Positions 55,711-63,947 of a stretch of DNA of 64,000 bases are shown here, in pieces. Each line of letters starts with the position of its first letter. Position 1 is the stretch's first letter. The DNA comes from Salinisphaera sp040361255 (GTDB lineage: Bacteria > Pseudomonadota > Gammaproteobacteria > Nevskiales > Salinisphaeraceae): NCBI RefSeq assembly GCF_040361255.1, contig NZ_APNG01000004.1:1-64000 (forward strand). The letters run 5' to 3'. The notes beneath the pieces were generated by a model. The model did no database searches, was not told the DNA's origin, and saw nothing but the letters and a program-made list of their open reading frames with translations. Both the position numbers and the translations under genes were made by a program.

Positions 55711-56328
55711 CTAGTCGGCGCGCTCGAACAGGGCCGACAGTTCGCGGGCTGCCGCGCCGCTGTCGGCTGCGTGAAACAGGGCCGCCGACACCGCGATCAG
55801 GTCGGCGCCGGCGGCGATGACCGTGGCCGCGTTATTGGCGTCGATGCCGCCGATCGCTACCACCGGTACGCCCAGCGCGCGGGCCTGGCCGAGTACCCGG
55901 GTATCGGCCGCCGGTGCGTCGGGTTTGGTGCGCGAGGTGAAAAAACGCCCGAAGCTGACATAGCTCGCGCCCTGTTCGATACCGGTATAGGCATGGGCGA
56001 GCTCGCCGGAGCAGCTCACCCCGATCAGCGCGTCGTCGCCGAGGGCGGCCCGCGCATGGGCGATACTGCCGTCGCTCTGGCCCATATGCACGCCATCGGC
56101 CGCGACCGCCTGGGCCAGGCGCCAGTCGTCATTGACGATCAGTTTGCTGTCGTAGGCGCGGGTGAGGCTGCGCAGTTCGCCGAGCAACGCGGCATCGGCA
56201 CCGCTTGTGCGCTTGTCGCGATACTGTAGCCAGCACGCGCCGCCTGCCAGTACGGCCTCGACCCGGTCCAGCGCATCGTGTTCGAGCGTGGTGCGATCGT
56301 AGATGGCATAGAGCCCGCGTGCGTTCAC
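55711..56328 (-). CDS. thiE: Thiamine-phosphate synthase
   Basis: Joins HMP-PP and thiazole phosphate. It has 205 residues from GTG 56328, which overlaps the thiD stop (GTGA). Family marks: LYAIYDRTTL at the start, YRDKRTSG, IVNDDWRLA, VHMGQSD, and SVSCSGELAHA then SFGRFFTSRTKP. Ends in a phosphate-binding GVDANNAATV-like region (GIDANNAATV). An ATG 75 bp upstream would add unrelated residues inside thiD. Confidence 0.93.
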   Translation of the reverse strand: MNARGLYAIYDRTTLEHDALDRVEAVLAGGACWLQYRDKRTSGADAALLGELRSLTRAYDSKLIVNDDWRLAQAVAADGVHMGQSDGSIAHARAALGDDALIGVSCSGELAHAYTGIEQGASYVSFGRFFTSRTKPDAPAADTRVLGQARALGVPVVAIGGIDANNAATVIAAGADLIAVSAALFHAADSGAAARELSALFERAD

Positions 56329-57104
56329 GAGGAAAAAGCCGTGGTACGTGCGGGCAGCCGCTGGCCGCGACCGGCCGCAAAGGCGCGATTGAGTGTCTGC
56401 CAAGTGTAATGCTGAGCTTGCTCAAAGGCGTCACCGACATCGCGCCCGAGCGCGATCTGTGCGGCGATCGCGCTGGCCAGCGTACAGCCCGAGCCATGAA
56501 ATACCCCGTCCAGGCGCGGCCACTCGTAGCGCTGTCCCGGTTGCCCGTCGCTGTAGCGGCGGTTGATGACCTGCGGGCCCGCTTCGTCGCCGCCGGTGAT
56601 CAGTACATGTTGCGTGCGCTGGCTCAGCGCCACGCCGCAACGCTCGAGATCGGAGTCGCCGTCGCACAGCGCCCGGGCTTCGCGCGCATTGGGCGTGATC
56701 GCCGTCGCGCGCTCGAACAGCTGCGCGCGCAAAGCCTGGCCAACGCTATCGTTGGCCAGGGTGCCGCCGCCGGCGGCGACCAGAACCGGGTCGATGATCA
56801 AAGGCACGTCGGGCAGCTGCTTGAGCCGATCGGCAATGATTGCGACGTGCTCGCGACTGGCAATCACCCCCAGCTTGATGGCTGCGAACGACATGTCGGC
56901 GAGGGCGGTATCCAGACAGCGGGCAAAAAAGTCCGTGGTCACCGGCTCGACGCCGTACACATTGGTCGTGTCCTGACAGGTGAGCAGGCTGATCACCGTG
57001 GCCGCATGTGCGCCCTGGGCAGCGACGGATTCGATGTCGGCCTGAATGCCGGCGCCGCCGCTCGGATCGTGCCCGGCAATCACCAGGATATTGGGTCGTC
57101 TCAT
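56325..57104 (-). CDS. thiD: Hydroxymethylpyrimidine/phosphomethylpyrimidine kinase
   Basis: Phosphorylates HMP and HMP-P for thiamine synthesis. It has 259 residues with the family opening ILVIAGHDPSGGAGIQADI (ribokinase-like), LIIDPVLVAAGG, ITPNAREARALC and the C-terminal GSGCTLASAIAA anion hole. No TPP riboswitch can be seen in the 500 bp upstream; thiD borders the DnaA-box region. It starts the thiD-thiE-hemL operon. Confidence 0.95.
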   Translation of the reverse strand: MRRPNILVIAGHDPSGGAGIQADIESVAAQGAHAATVISLLTCQDTTNVYGVEPVTTDFFARCLDTALADMSFAAIKLGVIASREHVAIIADRLKQLPDVPLIIDPVLVAAGGGTLANDSVGQALRAQLFERATAITPNAREARALCDGDSDLERCGVALSQRTQHVLITGGDEAGPQVINRRYSDGQPGQRYEWPRLDGVFHGSGCTLASAIAAQIALGRDVGDAFEQAQHYTWQTLNRAFAAGRGQRLPARTTAFSS

Positions 57105-57625
57105 GGCGCGGAGTCTAACATCTGCGATCCGGGCGCCGGTGTCTTATACACAGTGTTCAGGGGCCGGTTTTCGAGGGTTATCGAAATTTTTTTGTCCGTC
57201 GAACTACGAAATCGCGGGCTATGTATAAGTATCTGATTATAAATAACTGTTGCGGTATGGTTACAAAATCGCCGGTTTGGCGAAACCGTTGAGAACACGC
57301 CGCTTAAGCGCGGTTGTCGAAACAGTTTCCACAGAGTTATCCACAGCCGCTGTGTATTTCTGTGCTTTCGCGTTTTTGCTCAAGCGTTTAGCGAAAAAAG
57401 TTGAGAATCTGTCTGCTCGAGGAGGCGGGTTATGCACAGTGTCAACCCGGTTGTGGTTCGGGTAGCGGTTTGTTATGACGTACTGCGTCACGTTCGAATA
57501 ATATCTAACGTTATGAATTTAAAAGATAAATTCGAAAAGTGCCAGAAAGGGTCGGGCTAGGCGCAACGGCTTTCGAGCCCGTGCGCTGCGGCCCCCCATT
57601 TTGTCCCCAGAGTTATCCACAGCCG
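57105..57625. other. DnaA-box cluster with AT-rich segments; candidate replication origin or DnaA-titration site
   Basis: The 508-bp gap between thiD and cpdA has no protein-like frame; the small open frames in it have no homologous look. Four exact TTATNCACA DnaA boxes, all on the plus strand, lie at 57144-57152 (TTATACACA), 57337-57345 (TTATCCACA), 57430-57438 (TTATGCACA) and 57613-57621 (TTATCCACA). A near match on the other strand is TATGTATAA (57220-57228). AT-rich stretches in an otherwise GC-rich sequence are at about 57218-57250 and 57496-57540, candidate unwinding regions. Only one GATC is present, unlike E. coli oriC. dnaA, mnmG and rpmH are not in the window, so this would be an origin away from those genes, or a datA-like site. 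Confidence 0.6.
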
Positions 57626-58383
57626 TGGTCGCGCCACGGCACGCGTTCGACTGTGCTGGCAACCCCCTGATTGGCCGAAAGCTGAATAGATCGGTAGCCG
57701 GGAGCGCGCCGGTCATCCTGCGCAAAACAACGCGCGCCGGGCGCAAACTGGCGCATCGTGCTGGGCGTGACCAGACAGGCGCGCCCGGCGAAATCGAGGG
57801 CGGCGGCCTGGTGCGCATGCCCGCACAGCAGCGCGTGTACCTGGGGGTGGCGTTCTATCACGCCAGCGAGCCGGTCGCGATCGCGCAGACCGATGGCATC
57901 GATCCAGGCGGCGCCCACATCGGCCGGGGGGTGGTGCAGGCATAACAGTGTCGGCGCATCGCTTTCGGCGAGCCAGCCATCCAGGCGCGCGATCTGGGTT
58001 TCCCCGAGTTCGCCCGCATCGCTGCCGGCAAGATGGCCATCGAGGGCGATCAGCTGCCACTCGCCGACCTGCAGGCGTTCGTGCACCACGGCGTGTACAA
58101 GCGTTTGTGCCATGCGGTGCGGGTCGTCGTGGTTACCGGCCATCGCCAGTACCGGGCAGGGCAGGCCGGCCAGCGTGGCATCGAGTCGTTGATAGCCGGC
58201 CAGGCTTCCATCGTCGACCAGATCGCCGCCGAGCACGATTGCATCCGGGGCGGGGGTGCGTTCCAGTGCTGCCGCCAATACGCGCTGGAACGCCTGCTCG
58301 ACCGGCCAGCCATGCAGCAGCTGGCCGGCATCGGCGCATAGATGCAGATCGGTGATATGAAGGATTTGATAGGTTGCGCGCAT
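57613..58383 (-). CDS. cpdA: 3',5'-cyclic-AMP phosphodiesterase
   Basis: Metallophosphoesterase that lowers cAMP. It has 256 residues from ATG 58383 (MRATYQILHITDLHL); an upstream in-frame ATG at 58497 lies inside the divergent methyltransferase. Metal-site motifs DLHL (about 13-16), GGDLVDDG, AGNHDD, HHPPADVG and CGHAHQ are complete. The stop codon falls within the last DnaA box (57613-57621). Confidence 0.92.
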   Translation of the reverse strand: MRATYQILHITDLHLCADAGQLLHGWPVEQAFQRVLAAALERTPAPDAIVLGGDLVDDGSLAGYQRLDATLAGLPCPVLAMAGNHDDPHRMAQTLVHAVVHERLQVGEWQLIALDGHLAGSDAGELGETQIARLDGWLAESDAPTLLCLHHPPADVGAAWIDAIGLRDRDRLAGVIERHPQVHALLCGHAHQAAALDFAGRACLVTPSTMRQFAPGARCFAQDDRRAPGYRSIQLSANQGVASTVERVPWRDHGCG

Positions 58384-58449
58384 ACGCCAGCTCGGTGGGC
58401 TCGGCGTTATGCTGCCACGACCGGCTGTGAACACGACAATGACGATGCC

Positions 58450-59106
58450 ATGGAAAAGTCCACGATCGATACCGAACTCCTCGCTTATCTGCGCCATGTG
58501 AGTCTGCGCGAAACCGAGATCATGCAGGCCAATCGGCGGACCACTGCGCAGCAGGCCGACGCCAACCTGCAGATCAACCCGGAACAGGGCCAGCTGATCG
58601 CTTTATTGCTGCAACTCGCGGGCGCGCGCCGCGGGATCGAGATCGGCGTGTATGCCGGCTATTCAAGTCTGTGGATCGCCCAGAGCCTGCCGGCCGATGG
58701 ACGTCTGCTGGCCTGCGACAAGGACCCCGATATCACCGAGCGCGCCCGTCGCGACTGGGCAGCAGCCGGGCTGGCGGATCGCATCGAACTCAAGCTCGGC
58801 GATGCGCTGGCCACGCTGGACGCCGAGATCGCGGCCGGCATGGCCGGCGCCTACGACTTCGTTTTCATCGATGCCGACAAGACCGGGTATATCGACTATT
58901 ACGAGCGTGGTCTGGCGCTGGTGCAGGCCGGCGGGCTGATCATTGCCGATAACACGCTCTGGCATGGCCGCGTGATCGATGCCGACGATCACAGCAACGA
59001 TACCCAGGCGATCCGCGCATTCAATCAGCATGTACACCGAGATGAGCGCGTGGATATGAGCCTGGTGCCCATTGGTGACGGGCTCACCGTGGCGCGCAAA
59101 CGATGA
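58450..59106 (+). CDS. Class I SAM-dependent O-methyltransferase
   Basis: A 218-residue methyltransferase similar to caffeoyl-CoA O-methyltransferase family proteins of bacteria. It starts at ATG 58450 (MEKSTIDTELLAYL). SAM-binding IEIGVYAGYSSLWIA (about 64-78), acidic loop CDKDPD, and metal/substrate block FVFIDADKTGYIDYYE (about 139-154) with DNTLWHGRV are seen. The substrate is unknown. Overlaps the next gene by ATGA. Confidence 0.87.
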   Translation: MEKSTIDTELLAYLRHVSLRETEIMQANRRTTAQQADANLQINPEQGQLIALLLQLAGARRGIEIGVYAGYSSLWIAQSLPADGRLLACDKDPDITERARRDWAAAGLADRIELKLGDALATLDAEIAAGMAGAYDFVFIDADKTGYIDYYERGLALVQAGGLIIADNTLWHGRVIDADDHSNDTQAIRAFNQHVHRDERVDMSLVPIGDGLTVARKR

Positions 59107-59705
59107 ACGCGCGTATTGGCGATAACAGCGCGGCCGAGCGCAACAAGCGCCCGATCTTCGATGCGCTGGTCGAACATCTGGCAGACGCACGCCATGTACT
59201 CGAGGTGGGCGCGGGCGATGCCACCCATGCCCGCCATGCCCTGGAGCGCCTGCGTGATTGCATATGGCAGACCAGCGAAGCGCCGGGACATTACCGGCGC
59301 TTGGTGGCAGCCCTGGCCGATCGGCCTGAACCGCGGCTGCCGCGACCGCTGAGCCTGGACGTACGCGGCCAATGGCCGGCCGGGCCGTTCGATGCGGTCT
59401 TCGGTGCCAATGTCGCCCACATCATGGACTGGGCCGCGGTCGAGGCTCTGTTTGCGGGCGCGGCGCGTGTATTGCGTCGCGATGGCCGACTGTGTCTTTA
59501 CGGGCCGTTTCTGCGCCGCGGCGAGCAGCCCGAGCCGGGCAACGCCGCCTTCGACTCGGCCCTGCGTGATCGCGATCCGGCCATGGGCCTGCGCGAAATC
59601 GAAGCGCTGGATGGCCTGGGCGAACCGCTGGGGTTGATACGGGTCGCCGATATCGCCATGCCGCGCGACAACCGGCTTTTGATCTGGCAACAGCGGGGCC
59701 GCTAG
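59103..59705 (+). CDS. DUF938 methyltransferase-like protein
   Basis: A 200-residue protein of the DUF938 family with a SAM-dependent methyltransferase fold. Seen: SAAERNKRPIFDAL near the start, SAM loop VLEVGAGDATHA (about 34-45), FGANVAHIMDW, and LYGPFLRRGEQPEPGNAAFD. Substrate unknown; homologues occur from bacteria to animals. Translationally coupled to the preceding O-methyltransferase. Confidence 0.85.
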   Translation: MNARIGDNSAAERNKRPIFDALVEHLADARHVLEVGAGDATHARHALERLRDCIWQTSEAPGHYRRLVAALADRPEPRLPRPLSLDVRGQWPAGPFDAVFGANVAHIMDWAAVEALFAGAARVLRRDGRLCLYGPFLRRGEQPEPGNAAFDSALRDRDPAMGLREIEALDGLGEPLGLIRVADIAMPRDNRLLIWQQRGR

Positions 59706-59730
59706 GCCACAACTCGCGCGGGCGGCGTAA

Positions 59731-59764
59731 GGCGTAGCGCAGCGTGCAACCCGCACGCTACGCC
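59731..59764. repeat. Long hairpin between convergent genes
   Basis: Arms GGCGTA + GCGTGC and GCACGC + TACGCC, with a 5-nt loop and a 5-nt bulge in the left arm. It lies between the DUF938 gene and the dehydrogenase gene, which converge. No T-run follows on either strand. It could be a REP-like element or limit read-through. Confidence 0.55.
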
Positions 59765-59826
59765 CACCTGTGTTTGCCACGGGCAAAGCACACCGGCGCG
59801 ATTACGACCGGTTGTGCAGAGATTTC

Positions 59827-60780
59827 CTAATTGACCTGATTGCGAATATCGCCCGCCAGGAAGGCCTCGATATTGTTGGCCACGCCGGCGAGCATGCGCT
59901 GGCGCGCGCCGCGGCTGCCCCAGGCGGTATGGGGGGTCACGATCAGATTGGGCACGCCCGGATCGAGCAGGGGATGGTCGGCCGGCGGTGGCTCCTGATC
60001 GAGTACGTCCAGCGCCGCGCCGGCGATGTCCCCGGCCTCGAGTGCGGCAATCAACGCCTGACTGTCGACGATCGCGCCGCGGGCGGTATTGATCAGAAAG
60101 GCGCTGCGCTTCATGCGCTTGAGCGCATCGGCATCGATGAGATGGCGCGTTTCGTCGGTCAGCGGGCAGTGCAGGCTGACCATGTCGGCGCGCTCAAGCA
60201 GTTCCTCGACGGCCACGCGCCCGGGGCGGATTTCGCGTGCGCCCGGGCGCTCTCCCACCAGCACGGTCATGCCGAAGGCTTCGGCAAGGCGGGCCACGGC
60301 CTGGCCGAGTTCACCGTGGCCGATCAGCCCCAGCGTCTGGCCCGCCAGCTCTTCGATCGGATAGTCGAGAAGGCAGAAGAATTCACCGGCTGCCCAGTCG
60401 CCGCGCTTGACGGCGGCGTCGTAGCTTGCCCAGCGGGTTGCATGGGCGAGCATCAACGCAAGCACGTGCTGGGAGACGGCTGGCGTGGCATAGCCGGTCA
60501 CGTTGACCACCGGAATACCGCAGCGCGCGGCGGCCTGGGTATCGATATTATTGAAGCCGGTCGCGGCCACACAGATGAGTTTGAGATCGCTTGCCGCCTC
60601 AAGCGTTACGGCGTCGAGTACCACCTTGTTGGTGATCACGATATCCATGCCGGCAATACGTGCACCGACCTCATCACTGTTAGTGTTGTGATACCACTGC
60701 CAGTCGTCGATGACTGTGTTCAGTGGCTGCCAGTCGAGCCCATCACCCATCGAACCCGCGTCCAGAAAACAGCCGCGCAT
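59827..60780 (-). CDS. D-2-hydroxyacid dehydrogenase (glycerate dehydrogenase-like)
   Basis: NAD(P)-dependent dehydrogenase of 317 residues; HprA-like (hydroxypyruvate/glycerate) is the best guess. It starts at ATG 60780, supported by AAGGAG; the longer in-frame extension covers the promoter region. Rossmann GHGELG (IGHGELGQAV), the catalytic Arg in NTARGAIVD, Glu in DVLDQEPP and His in PHTAWGS are all in place. Divergent from a MarR regulator. Confidence 0.9.
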   Translation of the reverse strand: MRGCFLDAGSMGDGLDWQPLNTVIDDWQWYHNTNSDEVGARIAGMDIVITNKVVLDAVTLEAASDLKLICVAATGFNNIDTQAAARCGIPVVNVTGYATPAVSQHVLALMLAHATRWASYDAAVKRGDWAAGEFFCLLDYPIEELAGQTLGLIGHGELGQAVARLAEAFGMTVLVGERPGAREIRPGRVAVEELLERADMVSLHCPLTDETRHLIDADALKRMKRSAFLINTARGAIVDSQALIAALEAGDIAGAALDVLDQEPPPADHPLLDPGVPNLIVTPHTAWGSRGARQRMLAGVANNIEAFLAGDIRNQVN

Positions 60781-60883
60781 CGCAACTCCTTCATTCCGAT
60801 ATACAATGCGAAAGGGTAACCGAGGTGCGATACGCGTGTACGGCCGTAGCCAATTTTTCTCGGACAACGACGAATCGTTGTGA

Positions 60884-60900
60884 GTAAAATGCGGTTTTAC
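60884..60900. promoter_or_regulatory. Inverted repeat in the MarR/dehydrogenase intergenic region
   Basis: GTAAAA-TGCGG-TTTTAC, a perfect 6-bp inverted repeat, in the 202-bp gap between the divergent genes. A -10-like TAAGAT (60911-60916) follows toward marR. This is a plausible operator for the MarR protein, but its role is inferred from position. Confidence 0.45.
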
Positions 60901-60982
60901 ATCTATCGTGTAAGATGCATATGTTCGCGCCAGAAGCGCGATTGATTTCCATCGGGTTCTCAACCAAAGGCTGAAGAATCAC

Positions 60983-61471
60983 ATGATCCGCAGGACAGAA
61001 CAGCAAGACGAAACGTTGGGTAATCACCTGCCCACGACCTGCCCATCCGTGGAAGCGCTGGAATATGAACTCGCCTTTCTGGTGCGTCGTCTGGAAGCCG
61101 CTCGGCGGCGTTTCAATTTCGGTCTCGAACGGGCTCACTATCTGCTTTTGATCCTGCTCGAACGCAAGGATCGACAATCGGTGGGCGCGCTGGCCGAACA
61201 GGTCAATCTCGATGCCTCGACGGTCACCCGTCAGGTGGCTGCGATGAAGCAGGCGGGCCTGGTCGACAAGCTGGACAACCCGGATGACCGGCGCGGTGGC
61301 TTTGTCACCATTACCGAAGCCGGACGGGATGCGGCCGCGCGCGTACGCGACCGGCGTCTGGAACGGGTAGAGAAAGGCTTTCACGACTGGACCGAGGCCG
61401 AGCGCAAGGAGTTTGCGCACCTGACGGCCCGATTCAACGATGCCATGCGCGACGAGCTCAACGAGGCATAG
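60983..61471 (+). CDS. MarR family transcriptional regulator
   Basis: A 162-residue winged-helix regulator. The DNA-binding part contains LLILLERKDRQSVGALAEQVNLDASTVTRQVAAMKQAGLV (about 52-91) and the wing DNPDDRRGGFVTIT. Helices at both ends form the dimer. Ligand unknown. It probably controls itself and the divergent dehydrogenase through the inverted repeat at 60884-60900. Confidence 0.9.
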   Translation: MIRRTEQQDETLGNHLPTTCPSVEALEYELAFLVRRLEAARRRFNFGLERAHYLLLILLERKDRQSVGALAEQVNLDASTVTRQVAAMKQAGLVDKLDNPDDRRGGFVTITEAGRDAAARVRDRRLERVEKGFHDWTEAERKEFAHLTARFNDAMRDELNEA

Positions 61472-61519
61472 CTTAGAAGGCGGTGTTGTGACCGCCTACG
61501 CGAGGCATGCCGGGCCGGG

Positions 61520-62395
61520 CTAACCGGCCTGGACGGCGCGGCTTTCGGCTGTGGGCAGGCCCAGATCCTGCCATAGATCCGTTGTCGGCTGTGCCTTGTT
61601 GAGGCTGTAGAAGTGCAACCCCGGCGCGCCGCCGGCGAGTAATTGTTCGCACATGCGTGCAACCACTTCGCGCCCGAAGGCCTGGACCGAGGCCAGATCG
61701 TCGCCATAGCCTTCCATCTTCTGGCGAATCCAACGCGGGATATCGGCACCGCACATCGCCGAAAAGCGCGAAACCTGACCGAAATCGGTGATCGGCATGA
61801 TGCCGGGCACGATCGGGATATCCACGCCCTGGGCGCTTACTTCCTCGACGAAATTGAAGTAGGCATCGGCATTGTAGAAATACTGCGTCATCGCCGAATC
61901 CGCACCGGCGCGCACCTTGCGCACGAAGTTCTCGACGTCGGCCGCCGGCGAGGGCGCTTGCGGATGGTATTCCGGATAGCAGCCCACCTCGATATGAAAA
62001 TCATCGCCGTGGCGCTGCTTGATATGGGCGACCAGTTCGTTGGCGTAGCTGAACACCCCCGGCTGATCCATGCCGTCGGGTAGATCGCCACGCAGCGCGA
62101 CGATACGCTCGACACCGGCTGCCTTGTAGCTGTCCAGCAGTTCGTTGATCGAGGTATGCGTACCCTCGATACAGGACAAATGCGGCGCGGCCGGGATGCC
62201 GGTGGCCTGCATCGTACGTGTAACTGTTTCCAGCGTGCCGGATCGGGTCGTGCCACCCGCACCGAAGGTGACTGAAAAGAAATCCGGGGCCAGGGTGGCC
62301 AGTCGCGCACGTGCCTTGTCCAGCCGGGCGGCGCCTTTCGGGCCCTTGGGCGGGAAGAATTCGATGCTGAAGGAGTTCTGCGATACGTGCGTCAT
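61520..62395 (-). CDS. metF: 5,10-Methylenetetrahydrofolate reductase
   Basis: Flavoenzyme supplying 5-methyl-THF for methionine synthesis. It has 291 residues with SIEFFPPKGPKG at the N-terminus (catalytic Glu), VTFGAGGTTRSGT, HLSCIEGTH, RGDLPDG and TQYFYNADAYFNFV, GIMPI and GLHFYSLNKAQ. It lies downstream of ahcY by 131 bp, an S-adenosylmethionine recycling pair. Confidence 0.96.
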   Translation of the reverse strand: MTHVSQNSFSIEFFPPKGPKGAARLDKARARLATLAPDFFSVTFGAGGTTRSGTLETVTRTMQATGIPAAPHLSCIEGTHTSINELLDSYKAAGVERIVALRGDLPDGMDQPGVFSYANELVAHIKQRHGDDFHIEVGCYPEYHPQAPSPAADVENFVRKVRAGADSAMTQYFYNADAYFNFVEEVSAQGVDIPIVPGIMPITDFGQVSRFSAMCGADIPRWIRQKMEGYGDDLASVQAFGREVVARMCEQLLAGGAPGLHFYSLNKAQPTTDLWQDLGLPTAESRAVQAG

Positions 62396-62452
62396 GCCGA
62401 TACGTCCACTGTCGATGCGCGCTGCGTCAGCCGCGGCCTAAAAGGCGGGAAC

Positions 62453-62489
62453 ATGAAAAGACCCGGCCCGCGTGCAAAACGGGCCGGGT
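62453..62489 (-). terminator. Rho-independent terminator between ahcY and metF
   Basis: A 12-bp perfect stem (AGACCCGGCCCG paired with CGGGCCGGGTCT) with a 9-nt loop, followed on the minus strand by TTTT. It sits 36 bp beyond the ahcY stop, so metF is either read by leak-through or has its own promoter. Confidence 0.85.
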
Positions 62490-62525
62490 CTGTCGTTGGC
62501 CCGGGTCTGGCGGCTCGCGGGCGTT

Positions 62526-63947
62526 TTAGTAGCGGTAGTGATCCGGCTTGTACGGGCCGTCGACCGGTACGCCGAGATAGTCCGCCTGTTCCTTGGTGAG
62601 CTTGGTGAGCTTGGCGTTCACGCGGGCCAGATGCAGGCTCGCCACTTTTTCGTCCAGGTGCTTGGGCAGCACATAGACCTTGTTCTCGTAGCGATCGCGA
62701 TGGTTCCAGAGCTCGATCTGGGCCAGCACCTGGTTGGTGAAGGAGTTCGACATCACGTAGCTCGGGTGGCCGGTGGCACAGCCGAGGTTCACCAGCCGGC
62801 CTTCGGCCAGCAGGATGATCTTCTTGCCGTCGGGGAAGGTGATGTGATCGACCTGCGGCTTGATCTCTTCCCACTCGTACTGTTCGAGCGCGGCCACGTC
62901 GATCTCGTTGTCGAAGTGACCGATGTTGCACACGATCGCTTCGTTTTTCATGCGCTTCAGGTGATCGTGGTTGATCACGTGATAGTTGCCGGTGGCGGTC
63001 ACGAAGATATCGGCCTGTTCGACCACGCCCGGATCTTCCAGATCCACCACGCGCAGGCCTTCCATGGCAGCCTGCAGGGCGTTGATCGGGTCGATCTCGG
63101 TGACACAGACGGTCGCACCCAGACCACGCAGCGACTGCACGCTGCCCTTGCCGACATCGCCGTAGCCGCAGACGATGGCGACCTTGCCGGCCACCATCAC
63201 GTCGGTGGCGCGCTTGATGCCGTCGACCAGCGATTCACGACAGCCGTAGAGGTTGTCGAACTTGGACTTGGTGACCGAGTCGTTGACGTTGATCGCCGGG
63301 AAGGTCAGGCCGCCTTCCTTGGCCAGGTGATACAGACGATGCACGCCGGTGGTGGTCTCTTCGGAAACGCCGGTGATCGCGTCGCCGAGCTTGGTATAGA
63401 AATCGGGCTGTTCGGCAAGGCGCTTCTTCATCACCTTGAACAGCGCTTTTTCCTCGTTGGAGCCCGGGTTGTCCAGCAGCGACGGATCCTGGGTCGCTTT
63501 CACGCCGAAGGTGGCCAGCGTTGTCGCATCGCCGCCGTCGTCGAGGATCAGGTTCGGCAGGCCGCCGTCATGCCAATCCATGATCGCGTGGCAGTATTCC
63601 CAGTACTCTTCGGCCGATTCGCCCTTGTAGGCATACACCGGTACGCCGGATTCGGCGATCGCGGCCGCGGCGTGATCCTGGGTCGAGAACACGTTGCAGG
63701 AGGCCCAGCGCACTTCCGCGCCGAGGGCGACCAGTGTTTCGATCAGCACGGCCGTCTGAATGGTCATATGCAGCGAGCCGGCGATACGCGCGCCCTTGAG
63801 CGGCTGTGACTCGCCGAATTCCTCGCGCAGGGCGACCAGCCCCGGCATTTCGGTTTCGGCGATTTCGATCTCGCGCCGGCCCCAGGGGGCGAGCGAGATA
63901 TCGGCGACGATATAGTCCTGATCGATCTTTTCGGCAGGCGTACTCAT
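62526..63947 (-). CDS. ahcY: S-adenosylhomocysteinase
   Basis: Hydrolyses S-adenosylhomocysteine to adenosine and homocysteine, relieving product inhibition of methyltransferases. It has 473 residues, the long form with the insert found in Proteobacteria. NAD-binding VCGYGDVGKGSVQSLRGLG, substrate residues in GSLHMTIQTAVLIETL and the C-terminal KPDHYRY are typical. ATG 63947 has AAGGA 8 bp upstream. It is followed by a terminator and metF. Confidence 0.97.
   Translation of the reverse strand: MSTPAEKIDQDYIVADISLAPWGRREIEIAETEMPGLVALREEFGESQPLKGARIAGSLHMTIQTAVLIETLVALGAEVRWASCNVFSTQDHAAAAIAESGVPVYAYKGESAEEYWEYCHAIMDWHDGGLPNLILDDGGDATTLATFGVKATQDPSLLDNPGSNEEKALFKVMKKRLAEQPDFYTKLGDAITGVSEETTTGVHRLYHLAKEGGLTFPAINVNDSVTKSKFDNLYGCRESLVDGIKRATDVMVAGKVAIVCGYGDVGKGSVQSLRGLGATVCVTEIDPINALQAAMEGLRVVDLEDPGVVEQADIFVTATGNYHVINHDHLKRMKNEAIVCNIGHFDNEIDVAALEQYEWEEIKPQVDHITFPDGKKIILLAEGRLVNLGCATGHPSYVMSNSFTNQVLAQIELWNHRDRYENKVYVLPKHLDEKVASLHLARVNAKLTKLTKEQADYLGVPVDGPYKPDHYRY

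Noticed and set aside
57105..57200. TPP riboswitch before thiD
   Set aside because: The conserved CTGAGA and ACCTGATCTGG-type blocks are absent from the leader.
57250..57491. Two short frames in the DnaA-box region
   Set aside because: Composition is random-like, no ribosome site, and they overlap each other and the boxes.
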